From: Ancylomarina sp. DW003
Lineage (GTDB): Bacteria; Bacteroidota; Bacteroidia; Bacteroidales; Marinifilaceae
NCBI RefSeq assembly: GCF_029029505.1
Contig: NZ_JAKJSD010000017.1
Coordinates: 1 to 64,000, forward strand
Direction: 5' to 3'
DNA: 64,000 nucleotides
Shown here in pieces: positions 7,688-18,151 of the stretch. Every line of letters begins with the position of its first letter. Position 1 is the first letter of the stretch. The notes under the pieces were generated by a model. The model was not told where the DNA came from and searched no databases. It saw only the letters and a list, made by a program, of their open reading frames with translations. The position numbers and the translations under genes were made by a program.

Positions 7688-9274
7688 TTATGCATTTAAA
7701 GGTAAACTGATTTCTATGCAGGTCCCGCTACCTACTTTGCTGTCAACTTTAATGGTTCCCATATGTCTGTCAACAATCAATTTCACATAGCTTAAACCAA
7801 GTCCAAAGCCTTTTACCTTATGGATATTTCCCGTTTGAGCTCTATAGAATTTTTTGAAAATACGTTTTTGAGTTTTGGGATTCATACCCATTCCCGAATC
7901 TTTAATCCAAACACATATTTGTCGACCTGTATTTTTAGTACCTATTTCAATTTCGGGTTGATCGTCGGAATATTTAATCGCATTATCGAGCAAGTTAAAA
8001 AGAACATTGAAAAAATGAACTTCATCAACTTTTACAATATCGTTTATGGCATCCAGCTTAAGATTTAAATTTCCCTTCTTCTCGTCAATTTGAAGTTTAA
8101 TATGTTCGGCTGCTTTCTGAATACTCTCATTTAAATGTAAAGCTTGTGGATTAATTTCCAATTCGTGCTTGCCATATAAGGAGAGCTGCATAATATTCTC
8201 AACCTGTGTATTCATGCGATAATTCTCATCTTTAATGATGGAAGCGAAATATCTAATTCGTTCGGGTAAACCGATGACTTTGGGGTTGACAATTGAGTCG
8301 CTCGCCAAAGCAATAGTTGCAATAGGCGTTTTAAACTCATGAGTCATATTATTAATGAAGTCCGTTTTGATATCGCTAATTTTCTTTTGCTTGAAGATGA
8401 AAACAATTGTAGCAACAAAACTGGCTAGAATAAACAAGGTGAAAATTCCCGAGAGAATTAATAAAGGGAGAATACTCTTATAGATAATACTGCCTTTGTT
8501 TTTAATAGAAATTAAAAGTTGATTGTTCTTTTTAAAAACATCGCCCGGAAAGAGGCTTTGTTTGTATTTCGTGTTTAGAATAATGGCATTTTGAATGGAA
8601 TCGGAACTAAAAATAAGCTTATCATTCTTTTTATTTGATACGCCAAACTGATAATTTACATCTATACCTTCGTTCTTGAATGCTGAATTTAATTGTTCTG
8701 CAATATCTTCTTGATCGATTCTTTCCTCAAGCTTGTTGTCCTTTAAGGTGTATTCGTAAATTACCTTGTTGAATAATTTTCCAATCTGTTGTTCTTTCTT
8801 CTTTATTCGAATTAAGGTATCGGTAGTAGTAAGATTGATGTCAATGTCGACAACAGAATCTTGATTCTCATCAGAATCAGTATTAACGACAACATTTTCG
8901 TCGTTGGCATGAATCAATATCTTGGCTCTTGTTTTGTGAATTTTATCTTTTAAAACAGAATCATGTTCACCATGAATGATAATTTTTTGATGCTTCTTAT
9001 TTGACTTATTATCTATGAATTCCGATATTTTAATGATCTCATTCTTATCGCCATGAGTTTCTTTAACCCAGTTTAAGCCCTCACCAATGATATGAACATC
9101 CTCGTCTTGTTCCAAGTTTAGAACAACTGTTTTCAAAATGTCTTTGATGTTTTCGTCAAATCGTTTCTCTTCAATACGAATACTGTTCTGAATCCAAAGA
9201 ATTTGAACCCCAATAATTCCGATTAATGAAATGGACATGAGAACGATTAAACCGACGATGAGTTTTTTATTCAT
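7688..9274 (-). CDS. Membrane sensor histidine kinase
   Basis: Sensor kinase of 528 aa with membrane spans at about 5-29 and 265-294 enclosing a polar periplasmic sensor of some 235 residues that matches no domain I recognise. After the second span come the H-box NNMTHEFKTPIATIAL (His312), N-box NLLDNAIKYS, G1 KDSGMGM, F-box IFKKFYRAQ and G2 GFGLGLSYVK. There is no HAMP domain by eye. It resembles RprX-type kinases of Bacteroidota. It forms a two-gene operon with the following response regulator; a -7 promoter element lies at 9300-9307. Confidence 0.93.
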   Translation of the reverse strand: MNKKLIVGLIVLMSISLIGIIGVQILWIQNSIRIEEKRFDENIKDILKTVVLNLEQDEDVHIIGEGLNWVKETHGDKNEIIKISEFIDNKSNKKHQKIIIHGEHDSVLKDKIHKTRAKILIHANDENVVVNTDSDENQDSVVDIDINLTTTDTLIRIKKKEQQIGKLFNKVIYEYTLKDNKLEERIDQEDIAEQLNSAFKNEGIDVNYQFGVSNKKNDKLIFSSDSIQNAIILNTKYKQSLFPGDVFKKNNQLLISIKNKGSIIYKSILPLLILSGIFTLFILASFVATIVFIFKQKKISDIKTDFINNMTHEFKTPIATIALASDSIVNPKVIGLPERIRYFASIIKDENYRMNTQVENIMQLSLYGKHELEINPQALHLNESIQKAAEHIKLQIDEKKGNLNLKLDAINDIVKVDEVHFFNVLFNLLDNAIKYSDDQPEIEIGTKNTGRQICVWIKDSGMGMNPKTQKRIFKKFYRAQTGNIHKVKGFGLGLSYVKLIVDRHMGTIKVDSKVGSGTCIEISLPLNA

Positions 9275-9299
9275 AGAGCTGATTAGTTTGGCTTACGTA

Positions 9300-9307
9300 C
9301 AAATTTA
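9300..9307 (-). promoter_or_regulatory. -7 promoter element of the kinase/regulator operon
   Basis: Minus-strand TAAATTTG is an exact TAnnTTTG match 25 bases upstream of the kinase ATG. No clear TTTG -33 element was found at the expected distance. Confidence 0.45.
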
Positions 9308-9447
9308 ACAATTGGGAGATATTTTGCCCCTTAATAAACAGCTAATTATACTTAAGGAAAAGTTAAAGTATTGATAATTTACCTTTACGGATATGAGAAA
9401 TGTTGAAGTGAGAGTAGAACATAAAGCTTAATTTAATAGCTTTACTT

Positions 9448-9478
9448 TTTCTATAAATTAATATTAAATTTATAGAAA
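9448..9478. promoter_or_regulatory. 31-bp AT-rich dyad
   Basis: TTTCTATAAATT (9448-9459) and AATTTATAGAAA (9467-9478) are perfect 12-bp complements around a 7-nt centre. It lies 41 bases upstream of the next gene on the plus strand, so it is either an operator or a leader hairpin. Confidence 0.4.
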
Positions 9479-9519
9479 GATGAATTCAAAAAAATACCAA
9501 TAGCACAAGATTTAATAAT

Positions 9520-9867
9520 ATGGGAAGACCTTATTTTAAAATTATTGGATTGTTAATAGTAGCATTTTCAATTCTGATTTTTGTTGAAAGAAGAAGAGAA
9601 AAAGATATTGAGGTTCATGGATTTGAAAATAGTGCCACAGTTAATTATTATAAATATGTAAGCTACTTTGATAATGCTAGATCTAAAAATCGAATTTCTT
9701 TTTATCGGATTGGTATTGATTATCAGTATAACGGAAATGATTATTCAGTAACGATTGAATTACAACCGAATGAGTTTAATGATAAGATTGGATACAAACT
9801 TAATATAGGGGATGAGATTTCTATTAAACACTCCTCGTTGAATCCTAAAAATGTTATTTTAAATTAG
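9520..9867 (+). CDS. Small membrane-anchored protein, DUF3592-like
   Basis: A 115-aa protein of unknown function. A single membrane span lies at about residues 8-22 (IIGLLIVAFSILIFV), followed by a polar beta-rich domain. The pattern of ATVN..., Y-x-Y-x-G-x-x-Y near the middle (IDYQYNGNDYSV) and a final I-K-x-x-x-x-NPKNV segment resembles DUF3592-type proteins. That resemblance is from memory and weak. No functional partner is evident; the next gene is also unknown. Confidence 0.6.
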   Translation: MGRPYFKIIGLLIVAFSILIFVERRREKDIEVHGFENSATVNYYKYVSYFDNARSKNRISFYRIGIDYQYNGNDYSVTIELQPNEFNDKIGYKLNIGDEISIKHSSLNPKNVILN

Positions 9868-9935
9868 AGTATTTGAAACTTATTAAGAGGAAGTAAATTG
9901 AATAAAGGAAAATACAAAACAAATATTACAGTGAA

Positions 9936-10406
9936 ATGATTTCTAGCCTGGAAAAGGAAATAAAGGTTGAGATTCAAGAGAATTTTGAAATTGATTCAAA
10001 GAAAATATTCTCAAAATTGAAATCAATGCTAGGAGACTTGGGTTTGAACTCTTCTGTTGAGTCGGATAAAATTAAATTTAAGAAGGTTTATAAATCAACT
10101 ACTGATGCTAAAGAAAATAAGAATGAAGCAATGAAGGTTTTAAGGCGTGGCGAGATTAATTTATCGCACTACCCTAATAATAAAATAATGATTGCTTACA
10201 AGGTGAATCTAGATGCTTTGAAAACCATGTCTGTTTTAATGGGAATTTTGATTGGCTTTTTTATGAGGTTAATGGTTGAGAGTAATTTTCTTATTTCAAT
10301 ATTTGCAGGATTAATTACATTAGCTGCAGTTTATTCTTTTGGCTTTTTGAATGCAGAGAGTAAAATGAACAATCTAATTAATAAGGCTACAAAAATTAAG
10401 TCTTGA
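9936..10406 (+). CDS. Unknown membrane protein
   Basis: A 156-aa protein that I do not recognise. The N-terminal 90 residues are polar and Lys-rich. Two hydrophobic segments (about 96-112 and 117-137) form a hairpin near the C-terminus, so it is probably an inner-membrane protein with both ends cytoplasmic. Codon use and spacing (68 bases after the previous gene) fit a real gene, perhaps expressed with its neighbour. Confidence 0.6.
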   Translation: MISSLEKEIKVEIQENFEIDSKKIFSKLKSMLGDLGLNSSVESDKIKFKKVYKSTTDAKENKNEAMKVLRRGEINLSHYPNNKIMIAYKVNLDALKTMSVLMGILIGFFMRLMVESNFLISIFAGLITLAAVYSFGFLNAESKMNNLINKATKIKS

Positions 10407-10431
10407 TGCATATAGACAACTTGGATTAAAT

Positions 10432-11298
10432 ATGACTACCCAAACCGAAACACATATCGTCCCTCAACTGGAATCACCCATTCGAATGCAAGAATATGGT
10501 GTTGGTATTTTTAATGCCACAGTAACGAAGTCTGCTTTGAAGAAAGCTTTGAAGAAGAAATATATCAAGGTTGACGGGCTAGTTGCAAGTACGGCTACTT
10601 TTATACGAGGTGGTGAAACCATTTGTATTACAATTCCCGAAGATGTCAGTCCAAAGAAAAAACTCATTTTTCCGCTTAAGGTTTTATTCGAAGACGAATA
10701 CTTGGCTGTGATTCACAAACCAGCAGGTATCTTGGTCAGTGGTAATAGTTTCAAAACCATTGCCAATGCTTTGCCTCAAAACCTTAAACGCAGCACCTTG
10801 CCCGATGTGGCAACACCACAACCCGTCCATCGATTAGATTATGCCACAACGGGAATTCTTTTGGTTGGTAAAACAAGCAGCAGCATTCGTGCGCTAAATA
10901 AGTTGTTCGAGAATAAAGAGGCTCAGAAAACCTATTATGCGGTTGCTATTGGCGAAATGGAATCTAGTGGAAGAGTTACCACCGAGGTTGATGGTAAGAA
11001 ATCGCAATCGAATTATACACGTATCGAATCGGTTCCATCGGTACGCTTTGGTCAACTCAATTTGTTACAGCTAGAACCAGAAACAGGCAGAAGACATCAA
11101 TTGCGTATACATCTGTCAAGTATTGGCAACCCCATATTGGGAGACAAGGATTATGGAATTGAAGGTTTAATTCTAAATGGGAAAGGCTTGTATCTGCATG
11201 CCTATTCGCTGGAATTTAAGCATCCATTTACAAATGAGCCACTATCCCTGAAAGACGAATTACCTGAAAGGTTCACAAAATTATTTGAGGAGAAATAA
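10432..11298 (+). CDS. RluA-family pseudouridine synthase
   Basis: Converts uridine to pseudouridine in structured RNA. The 288-aa protein has an S4-like RNA-binding segment (about residues 20-75, KKALKKKYIKVDG...) and the RluA catalytic motif PVHRLDYATTGILL with the nucleophilic Asp in HRLD. The later QLEPETGRRHQLRIHL is the conserved RluA motif that lies near the active site. Which uridine it modifies cannot be told from sequence. A short weak hairpin with four T (11301-11323) may end the transcript. Confidence 0.92.
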   Translation: MTTQTETHIVPQLESPIRMQEYGVGIFNATVTKSALKKALKKKYIKVDGLVASTATFIRGGETICITIPEDVSPKKKLIFPLKVLFEDEYLAVIHKPAGILVSGNSFKTIANALPQNLKRSTLPDVATPQPVHRLDYATTGILLVGKTSSSIRALNKLFENKEAQKTYYAVAIGEMESSGRVTTEVDGKKSQSNYTRIESVPSVRFGQLNLLQLEPETGRRHQLRIHLSSIGNPILGDKDYGIEGLILNGKGLYLHAYSLEFKHPFTNEPLSLKDELPERFTKLFEEK

Positions 11299-11422
11299 AC
11301 GGGTGGATTTTAAACACCCTTTTATCTATCTTAGCTAAAAACAGTTCCTTTTAGTTAGATCCTTATATAATTCTAAATTAAAATTTGTGGTTTAAACTTT
11401 TGAAATAACCTTTGGTTTGTTG

Positions 11423-12172
11423 TTACAACAAACCCATTTGTTTTACACGCTCCAAATCTTCTGGTGTATCAATACCAATTGATTCGTGTTTTGTCGTGTC
11501 GGTTTGAATGATGTAGCCATTTTCTAACCATCTCAATTGTTCAAGCGATTCCGCTAGCTCCAGAGAACTCTGTGGAAGCTTGGTTATTTCGTTTAGCGTA
11601 TCTCGGCGGTAAGCATACATCCCAATATGCTTGAAAAAGCTTTGTTTGTTTATCCAATTTTCCTTCTCTTCGCCACGTACAAATGGAATTGGTGATCGGC
11701 TGAAGTATAAAGCTCTCTGATCTTTATTGACAACAACCTTCACCTTGTTCATGTCGAAAATTTCGTCTGAATTCTCAATAGCTTTAACCAGAGTGGCAAT
11801 TTGAGTTTCCGAGTTTTTAAAACATTTTTTAAGATCCAGAATTTGCTCTGCTTGAATAAAAGGTTCGTCACCCTGTATGTTTATAATAACCTGATAGTTC
11901 TCGCTATGTTCTGCTTCAATTTTTTCGATAGCTTCAGCAATTCGATCCGTACCAGATTGGTGTTCGCTTGATGTCATCACAACTTCACCACCAAAAGCTT
12001 TAACGGCTTCTTCAATTCTAATATCGTCAGTTGCAACTACAACATCATCCAAAGCAACTTTTACTTGTTCATACACACGTTGAATCATTGGCTTGCCATT
12101 AATATCGGCTAAGGGTTTACCTGGAAAACGCGTCGATGCATATCTGGCTGGGATTATACCTATGACTTTCAT
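11423..12172 (-). CDS. kdsB: 3-deoxy-manno-octulosonate cytidylyltransferase
   Basis: Activates Kdo as CMP-Kdo for lipopolysaccharide inner-core synthesis. The nucleotidyltransferase motif IPARYASTRFPGKPL is at the N-terminus; VVVATDD, NIQGDEPFI and YFSRSPIPFVR are further KdsB hallmarks. The frame extends upstream to an ATG at 12205, but family members begin at MKVIGIIPARY, so the ATG at 12172 is preferred (249 aa). The stop codon sits inside a 21-bp palindrome (11414-11434). lptE, another LPS gene, is nearby on the other strand. Confidence 0.95.
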   Translation of the reverse strand: MKVIGIIPARYASTRFPGKPLADINGKPMIQRVYEQVKVALDDVVVATDDIRIEEAVKAFGGEVVMTSSEHQSGTDRIAEAIEKIEAEHSENYQVIINIQGDEPFIQAEQILDLKKCFKNSETQIATLVKAIENSDEIFDMNKVKVVVNKDQRALYFSRSPIPFVRGEEKENWINKQSFFKHIGMYAYRRDTLNEITKLPQSSLELAESLEQLRWLENGYIIQTDTTKHESIGIDTPEDLERVKQMGLL

Positions 12173-12365
12173 GTGTTTATGATTTTGTGTAATTGAAGGA
12201 TTCATTTTTTTGATTGAGTAAAGATAATAAGATCCTTGCTTTTTTAAATTTCCATTAGATATTTTACAAATGATGAGCTGTATTTCCTGAATTTATTCGA
12301 GGGCTGATTAACATTATTTAAAAAAGAATGCGAGCTTCATTTTTAGAAATTTATCTAAAAAGTAG

Positions 12366-12373
12366 TAATTTTG
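12366..12373 (+). promoter_or_regulatory. -7 promoter element before the sigma-54 activator gene
   Basis: TAATTTTG fits TAnnTTTG exactly; the implied leader is about 95 nt. No good TTTG lies upstream at the expected spacing. Confidence 0.4.
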
Positions 12374-12472
12374 TCAGGCAATCGGAAAAAATTGCAGGTT
12401 TTTACCATCTTATTAAAGAGTAAATGATCATTTATTTCTTTAGAGGGTTAAATTTCTATCAATATTGAAAGA

Positions 12473-13714
12473 ATGGATGTACAACAAATAAAATTACGAT
12501 TTGGAATAATTGGGAATACTTATGCCCTAACCCGAGCAATAGATATTGCTGTGCAGGTGTCACCAACAGATTTATCTGTGCTGATTACCGGAGAAAGTGG
12601 TACGGGGAAAGAGGTTTTTCCACAAATTATACATCAATTTAGTGCCCGTAAGCATGCCCCATACATACCGGTGAATTGTGGAGCCATTCCGGAAGGAACG
12701 ATTGATTCTGAGCTTTTTGGTCATGAAAAAGGCGCGTTTACAGGAGCTTTGTCCGATCGTAAAGGGTATTTCGAAGTGGCTAATAATGGAACTATTTTTC
12801 TTGATGAGATAGGGGAGTTACCTCTGTCGACTCAAGTAAGATTGCTACGTGTTTTGGAAACAGGTGAATTTATGAAAGTAGGATCATCTAAAGTTCTCAA
12901 AACAAATGTTAGAGTTGTTGCAGCTACAAATATCAATATTCCTCAAGCTGTAAAAGAAGGGAAGTTTAGAGAGGACTTATTTTACAGATTAAATACGGTA
13001 CCTATCGTCATGCCTGCACTACGTAAGCGTCGTGAAGATATCTATTTGTTATTCCGAAAATTTGCTCAGGATTTTGCAGAGAAATATCGTATGCCTGCTT
13101 TAAGATTGAACGAGGGTGCACAGCAAATTTTAAGTGCTTATCGTTGGCCAGGAAACATTCGTCAGTTGAAAAATATTACAGAGCAAATCTCTATTATAGA
13201 GAAAGAGCGTTTGATTACAGCTGATATCTTACAAAACTATTTGCCCGCTAACGATGAACAGATGTTGCCGGCTATTTATAAAAAAGATTCAAGCGATGAG
13301 AAAAGTTTTTCATCGGAAAGAGAAATTTTATATCAAGTGCTTTTCGACATGAAGAAAGACATGACGGATCTTAAAAAATTGGTTTTCGATTTGATGCAAA
13401 AGGATGGTGATTCGAATGATTTGCAACAGAAAAATGCCATGTTAATTCGTAAGCTTTACGAAGATCAGGAAATGGATGTGGTGCAACCTCAAGGATACAC
13501 ACCAAGCCAAGTTAATGTCTCTCATGTTGATGTGCCACATATTCAAGATACCGAAGAATTTGTAGAAGAATCGCTTTCTCTTGTTGATAAAGAGATGGAG
13601 CTTATTCGTAAGGCTTTGGAAAAGCATAATGGTAAGCGTAAGTATGCCGCACAGGATTTGGGAATTTCAGAACGAACATTGTACAGAAAAATTAAGGAAT
13701 ACGATATTAATTAA
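12473..13714 (+). CDS. Sigma-54-dependent transcription activator without receiver domain
   Basis: AAA+ enhancer-binding activator that opens RNA polymerase-sigma54 complexes. In 413 aa the AAA+ domain starts almost at residue 1: Walker A GESGTGKE, sigma-54 contact loop GAFTGA (intact, residues 91-96), Walker B IFLDEIGEL, and R-fingers FREDLFYRLN. A variable linker is followed by a Fis-type HTH at the C-terminus (AAQDLGISERTLYRKIKEY). No N-terminal regulatory domain is present, so activity may be controlled by expression or a partner. It lies 66 bases upstream of the preferred lptE start and probably shares its transcript. Confidence 0.94.
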   Translation: MDVQQIKLRFGIIGNTYALTRAIDIAVQVSPTDLSVLITGESGTGKEVFPQIIHQFSARKHAPYIPVNCGAIPEGTIDSELFGHEKGAFTGALSDRKGYFEVANNGTIFLDEIGELPLSTQVRLLRVLETGEFMKVGSSKVLKTNVRVVAATNINIPQAVKEGKFREDLFYRLNTVPIVMPALRKRREDIYLLFRKFAQDFAEKYRMPALRLNEGAQQILSAYRWPGNIRQLKNITEQISIIEKERLITADILQNYLPANDEQMLPAIYKKDSSDEKSFSSEREILYQVLFDMKKDMTDLKKLVFDLMQKDGDSNDLQQKNAMLIRKLYEDQEMDVVQPQGYTPSQVNVSHVDVPHIQDTEEFVEESLSLVDKEMELIRKALEKHNGKRKYAAQDLGISERTLYRKIKEYDIN

Positions 13715-13780
13715 TCGAAAAGGAAAGCTGCTTTGAGTATATTTGCCAGAGTAGATTTTGAAATATATAACAAAAGAATT

Positions 13781-14293
13781 ATGAATTGGATAAAATTAAC
13801 TTTACTTATTATAATTATTGGGTTAGCCTTTACAGCATGTAAGGTTAGTTATTCTTTTACGGGTGGTACATTGTCAACAGATGTACATACTTTTTCAGTG
13901 CAATTTTTTCAGAATAGAGCACCCTTGGTAAATCCGAATTTGAGTAATCAGTTTACCGAAGAGTTGAAGGAGAAATTTCGTAACCGCACGTCTCTTGATG
14001 AGATTGTTGATGGTGAAGGACATTTGAATTTTACAGGTGAAATTACAGGTTACCAAACAAGAGCTTTGGATGTTACAAGTAATGACATTTCGGCAACCAA
14101 CCGTTTGACAATTACAATTCGTGTTAAGTTTACCAACGAAATTGAGCCTGATAATGATTTCGACAAGAGCTTCTCAGCTTTCGAAGATTTTGATAGTACA
14201 GCTCAATTAACAACGGTTGAGGAAGGACTTGTAAACTTAATTCTGGAAAAAATTGTAGACGATATTTACAATCAATCTGTAGTTAACTGGTAA
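13781..14293 (+). CDS. lptE: LptE-type LPS-assembly lipoprotein
   Basis: Outer-membrane lipoprotein that plugs and assembles the LptD translocon for LPS export. The frame opens at a TTG at 13733, but the ATG at 13781 gives a proper lipoprotein signal (MNWIKLTLLIIIIGLAFTAC) and a 170-aa protein of usual length. After the Cys come SYSFTGG and the LptE-like FQNRAPLVNPNLSNQFTEELKEKF segment. The order sigma-54 activator, lptE, TPR-like protein, secG is, as far as I recall, common in Bacteroidota. Confidence 0.88.
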   Translation: MNWIKLTLLIIIIGLAFTACKVSYSFTGGTLSTDVHTFSVQFFQNRAPLVNPNLSNQFTEELKEKFRNRTSLDEIVDGEGHLNFTGEITGYQTRALDVTSNDISATNRLTITIRVKFTNEIEPDNDFDKSFSAFEDFDSTAQLTTVEEGLVNLILEKIVDDIYNQSVVNW

Positions 14294-14402
14294 GTATTGG
14301 CTTAATTTAAGTTGTTTTTCTTAAGTTTAACATTAAACTAAAAAAACATAAGACGGATAAGTTTTATTCTCTTGCTTATATAAGTAAAATATTGATAAAA
14401 GT

Positions 14403-15407
14403 ATGGACAAGGAGTTGTTGCAATCCTGGTTAAAAGATCCTCGAAAGATGGATGGAAACAGTCATAAAGAGTTGAAAGCTCTCATTGATGCGTATCCATT
14501 TTACCAAGCACCATACCTTTTGTTATTGAAAACTTTGAATCAACAAAAGAGCATTCGATATAATCAAGAACTTAAGAATTCGGCACTTTTTGTACCCGAT
14601 CGTCGTCAACTGTATTTGTATTTGAATGATAAATTGGACTTGTCAACTTCATCAGTAAGTCAAATAGATTCGTCATTGGTCAAGCAGCCTGTTGTTGAAA
14701 AACCAGAACAAAATGATGTGTTTGTTCTTGATGATAAAGCAACTGATGCTTTAATATTGACAACGCTTGAAAGTGATCTTGATGAGAATATTCAGAAAGG
14801 TGAAGATTCAATAGAACTGGTTGGAGATGCTATCAATTTTAGAGATTTAGAAAATAAATCTATTGATGAAAAAGAGGGGGAAACTGATTCGGAGGTTCAA
14901 ATTCAGGTTTCTGATAAAACAGAATATTTAAAACTGGAATCGGATGTTTATGATATGGATTTTGGGGGTAATTTATATGTTTTAGATTCAGTTGATAAGG
15001 AAGAAAAAGAGCAAGTTGAAACCAAGCAAAATCATTCTTTTTCAGATTGGATGACAAAATTAGCTTCTCATGAGATAGAATCAACCCAAATAGAAGCTGA
15101 AAAACCAAAAAATAAACCGCTCAAAAAGAAGAAAAAAACGAAAGGTTTTGATCTAATATCCAATTTTATTGAGAACGAACCACGAATTTCTAAACCAGAT
15201 CAAAAATCTGAAACACAGCTCGATATATCAAAGGGGAGTTTGACAGAAGATGTGGGGTGTATGAGCGAAACTTTAGCAGAGATTTATATTAAACAAAAGC
15301 TTTTTGATAAAGCGATATCTGTTTATGAGAAATTAATGTTGAAAAATCCCGAAAAAAATATTTACTTTGCGAGTCAATTGGAAAGAATAGAAAAATTAAA
15401 AAAATAG
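14403..15407 (+). CDS. Unknown TPR-like protein upstream of secG
   Basis: A 334-aa soluble protein with no signal peptide. The N-terminus (about 1-75) is a helical segment rich in Leu and Tyr (YPFYQAPYLLLLKTLN); the middle is acidic and of low complexity; a Lys cluster follows (KKKKKTKGF near 240). The last 50 residues form one TPR-like pair (ETLAEIYIKQKLFDKAISVYEKLM). It ends 6 bases before secG. The function is not known; a scaffold or envelope-related role is only suggested by its neighbours. Confidence 0.75.
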   Translation: MDKELLQSWLKDPRKMDGNSHKELKALIDAYPFYQAPYLLLLKTLNQQKSIRYNQELKNSALFVPDRRQLYLYLNDKLDLSTSSVSQIDSSLVKQPVVEKPEQNDVFVLDDKATDALILTTLESDLDENIQKGEDSIELVGDAINFRDLENKSIDEKEGETDSEVQIQVSDKTEYLKLESDVYDMDFGGNLYVLDSVDKEEKEQVETKQNHSFSDWMTKLASHEIESTQIEAEKPKNKPLKKKKKTKGFDLISNFIENEPRISKPDQKSETQLDISKGSLTEDVGCMSETLAEIYIKQKLFDKAISVYEKLMLKNPEKNIYFASQLERIEKLKK

Positions 15408-15413
15408 ATAAGT

Positions 15414-15761
15414 ATGTTTACCTTTATTTCAGTATTGATCCTTATTGTTTGTGTACTAATGGTTTTAATCGTTTTGGTACAAAACTCAAAAGGAGGCGGA
15501 TTAGCTTCTAACTTCTCATCATCTAACCAGATTATGGGTGTTAAGAAAACTACAGATTTTCTTGAGAAAGCAACTTGGACACTAGCAATAGCTCTTTTTG
15601 TACTATGTATGGGTGCTGCTGCAACTATTGATCGTAGCAATAACGGTGCTCCTAAGTCGGCTATTGAGCAGCAATTACAGGAAACTGAAACTGCTCCTGA
15701 AACTCCAGCTTTCCCAACTGAAGCTCCGGCTAAAGAGGAAGAAACTGAAAAGGCAGAGTAA
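15414..15761 (+). CDS. secG: Preprotein translocase subunit SecG
   Basis: Small inner-membrane subunit that assists the SecYEG channel. It is 115 aa with two membrane spans (about 3-23 and 56-75) separated by the conserved cytoplasmic loop VQNSKGGGLASNFSSSNQIMG. An acidic Pro/Glu/Ala-rich tail follows, typical of Bacteroidota SecG. It is the last gene of the operon before a strong terminator. Confidence 0.95.
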   Translation: MFTFISVLILIVCVLMVLIVLVQNSKGGGLASNFSSSNQIMGVKKTTDFLEKATWTLAIALFVLCMGAAATIDRSNNGAPKSAIEQQLQETETAPETPAFPTEAPAKEEETEKAE

Positions 15762-15784
15762 TAAATTTACTTTTCAAAATATTC

Positions 15785-15820
15785 AAGTGTCAGTATGTCA
15801 TTCATACTGACACTTTTTTT
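15785..15820 (+). terminator. Intrinsic terminator after secG
   Basis: A perfect 13-bp stem (15785-15797 with 15803-15815, loop TCATT) is followed by a T run. Confidence 0.92.
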
Positions 15821-16106
15821 ATGCTTTGTTTTTTGATTCAAGAAAAGGGGATACTTTAAATATTCTTAATAGAATTGAACTATCAGTCTGATTATCTTGA
15901 AGATGATTTTAAGTATTCAAATTTTGATCTTGTTTAATTGCTTGTTAAGGTGTAAATTCAGGCTTGAATAAAATTGAAGACTGAAAAAATGGCAAGGCTT
16001 TTTATTTGGCACAGATTGTGAAAGAAAAGCAATGTTGTTTTTTTAAAACAACCCGATCTTAATTGATCTAATTAAGTAGAAAAAATAAACCTAAATATTT
16101 AAAGAA
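15821..16106 (+). promoter_or_regulatory. groES upstream region with leader hairpin
   Basis: No gene. A perfect 8-bp hairpin GTTGTTTT/AAAACAAC (16034-16052, 3-nt loop) lies 54 bases before groES and may be in the mRNA leader. TTTGGCACAGATTGTGA at 16005-16021 resembles a sigma-54 promoter at the -24 element only. No CIRCE-type repeat and no exact TAnnTTTG was found. Confidence 0.35.
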
Positions 16107-16385
16107 ATGGCAGAATTAAAAGGAAAGATTCTTGCGGGCAAAATTTTAGTTGTCCCAATGGCAATAGAAGAAAAAACAGCTAGTGGCATTATTATTCCTG
16201 ATTCAGCAAAAGAAAAACCATTACAAGGTAAAGTTGTATTGGTAGGTGCTGATAAGAAAGACGAGCCTATGGAACTACAGGCTGGTGATACCGTTTTCTA
16301 CGGTAAATATGCAGGTACAGAATTGAATATTGATAATGAAGATTATCTATTGATGTCGCAAGCAGATATTCTTTACATTGCTTAA
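16107..16385 (+). CDS. groES: Co-chaperonin GroES
   Basis: Heptameric lid of the GroEL folding chamber. At 92 aa it has normal length. The mobile loop EEKTASGIIIPDSAKEKP and the GKV..VG turn are clear, as is the C-terminal LMSQADILYI strand. It lies 44 bases before groEL and is co-transcribed with it. Confidence 0.97.
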   Translation: MAELKGKILAGKILVVPMAIEEKTASGIIIPDSAKEKPLQGKVVLVGADKKDEPMELQAGDTVFYGKYAGTELNIDNEDYLLMSQADILYIA

Positions 16386-16420
16386 TTGCAGTTTTAAATC
16401 CAATTAGTTTTAATCATTAA

Positions 16421-18067
<1,647 letters not shown>

Positions 18068-18088
18068 TTCTAAATTCATATACATTTA

Positions 18089-18126
18089 AAAAGGGCTGTC
18101 GATTTCAATATCGACAGCCCTTTTTT
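18089..18126 (+). terminator. Intrinsic terminator after groEL
   Basis: GGGCTGTCGAT (18093-18103) pairs perfectly with ATCGACAGCCC (18110-18120), extended by A-T pairs and followed by six T. Confidence 0.95.
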
Positions 18127-18151
18127 AGTGATTCACTCCCGGAAAATATAT

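Noticed and set aside
11414-11434. Palindrome at the kdsB stop as a terminator
   Set aside because: Stem is perfect but the loop would be tiny and no T run follows on the minus strand.
16005-16021. Sigma-54 promoter before groES as a firm feature
   Set aside because: Only the -24 half fits; the -12 GC is missing. Kept as a low-interest note only.
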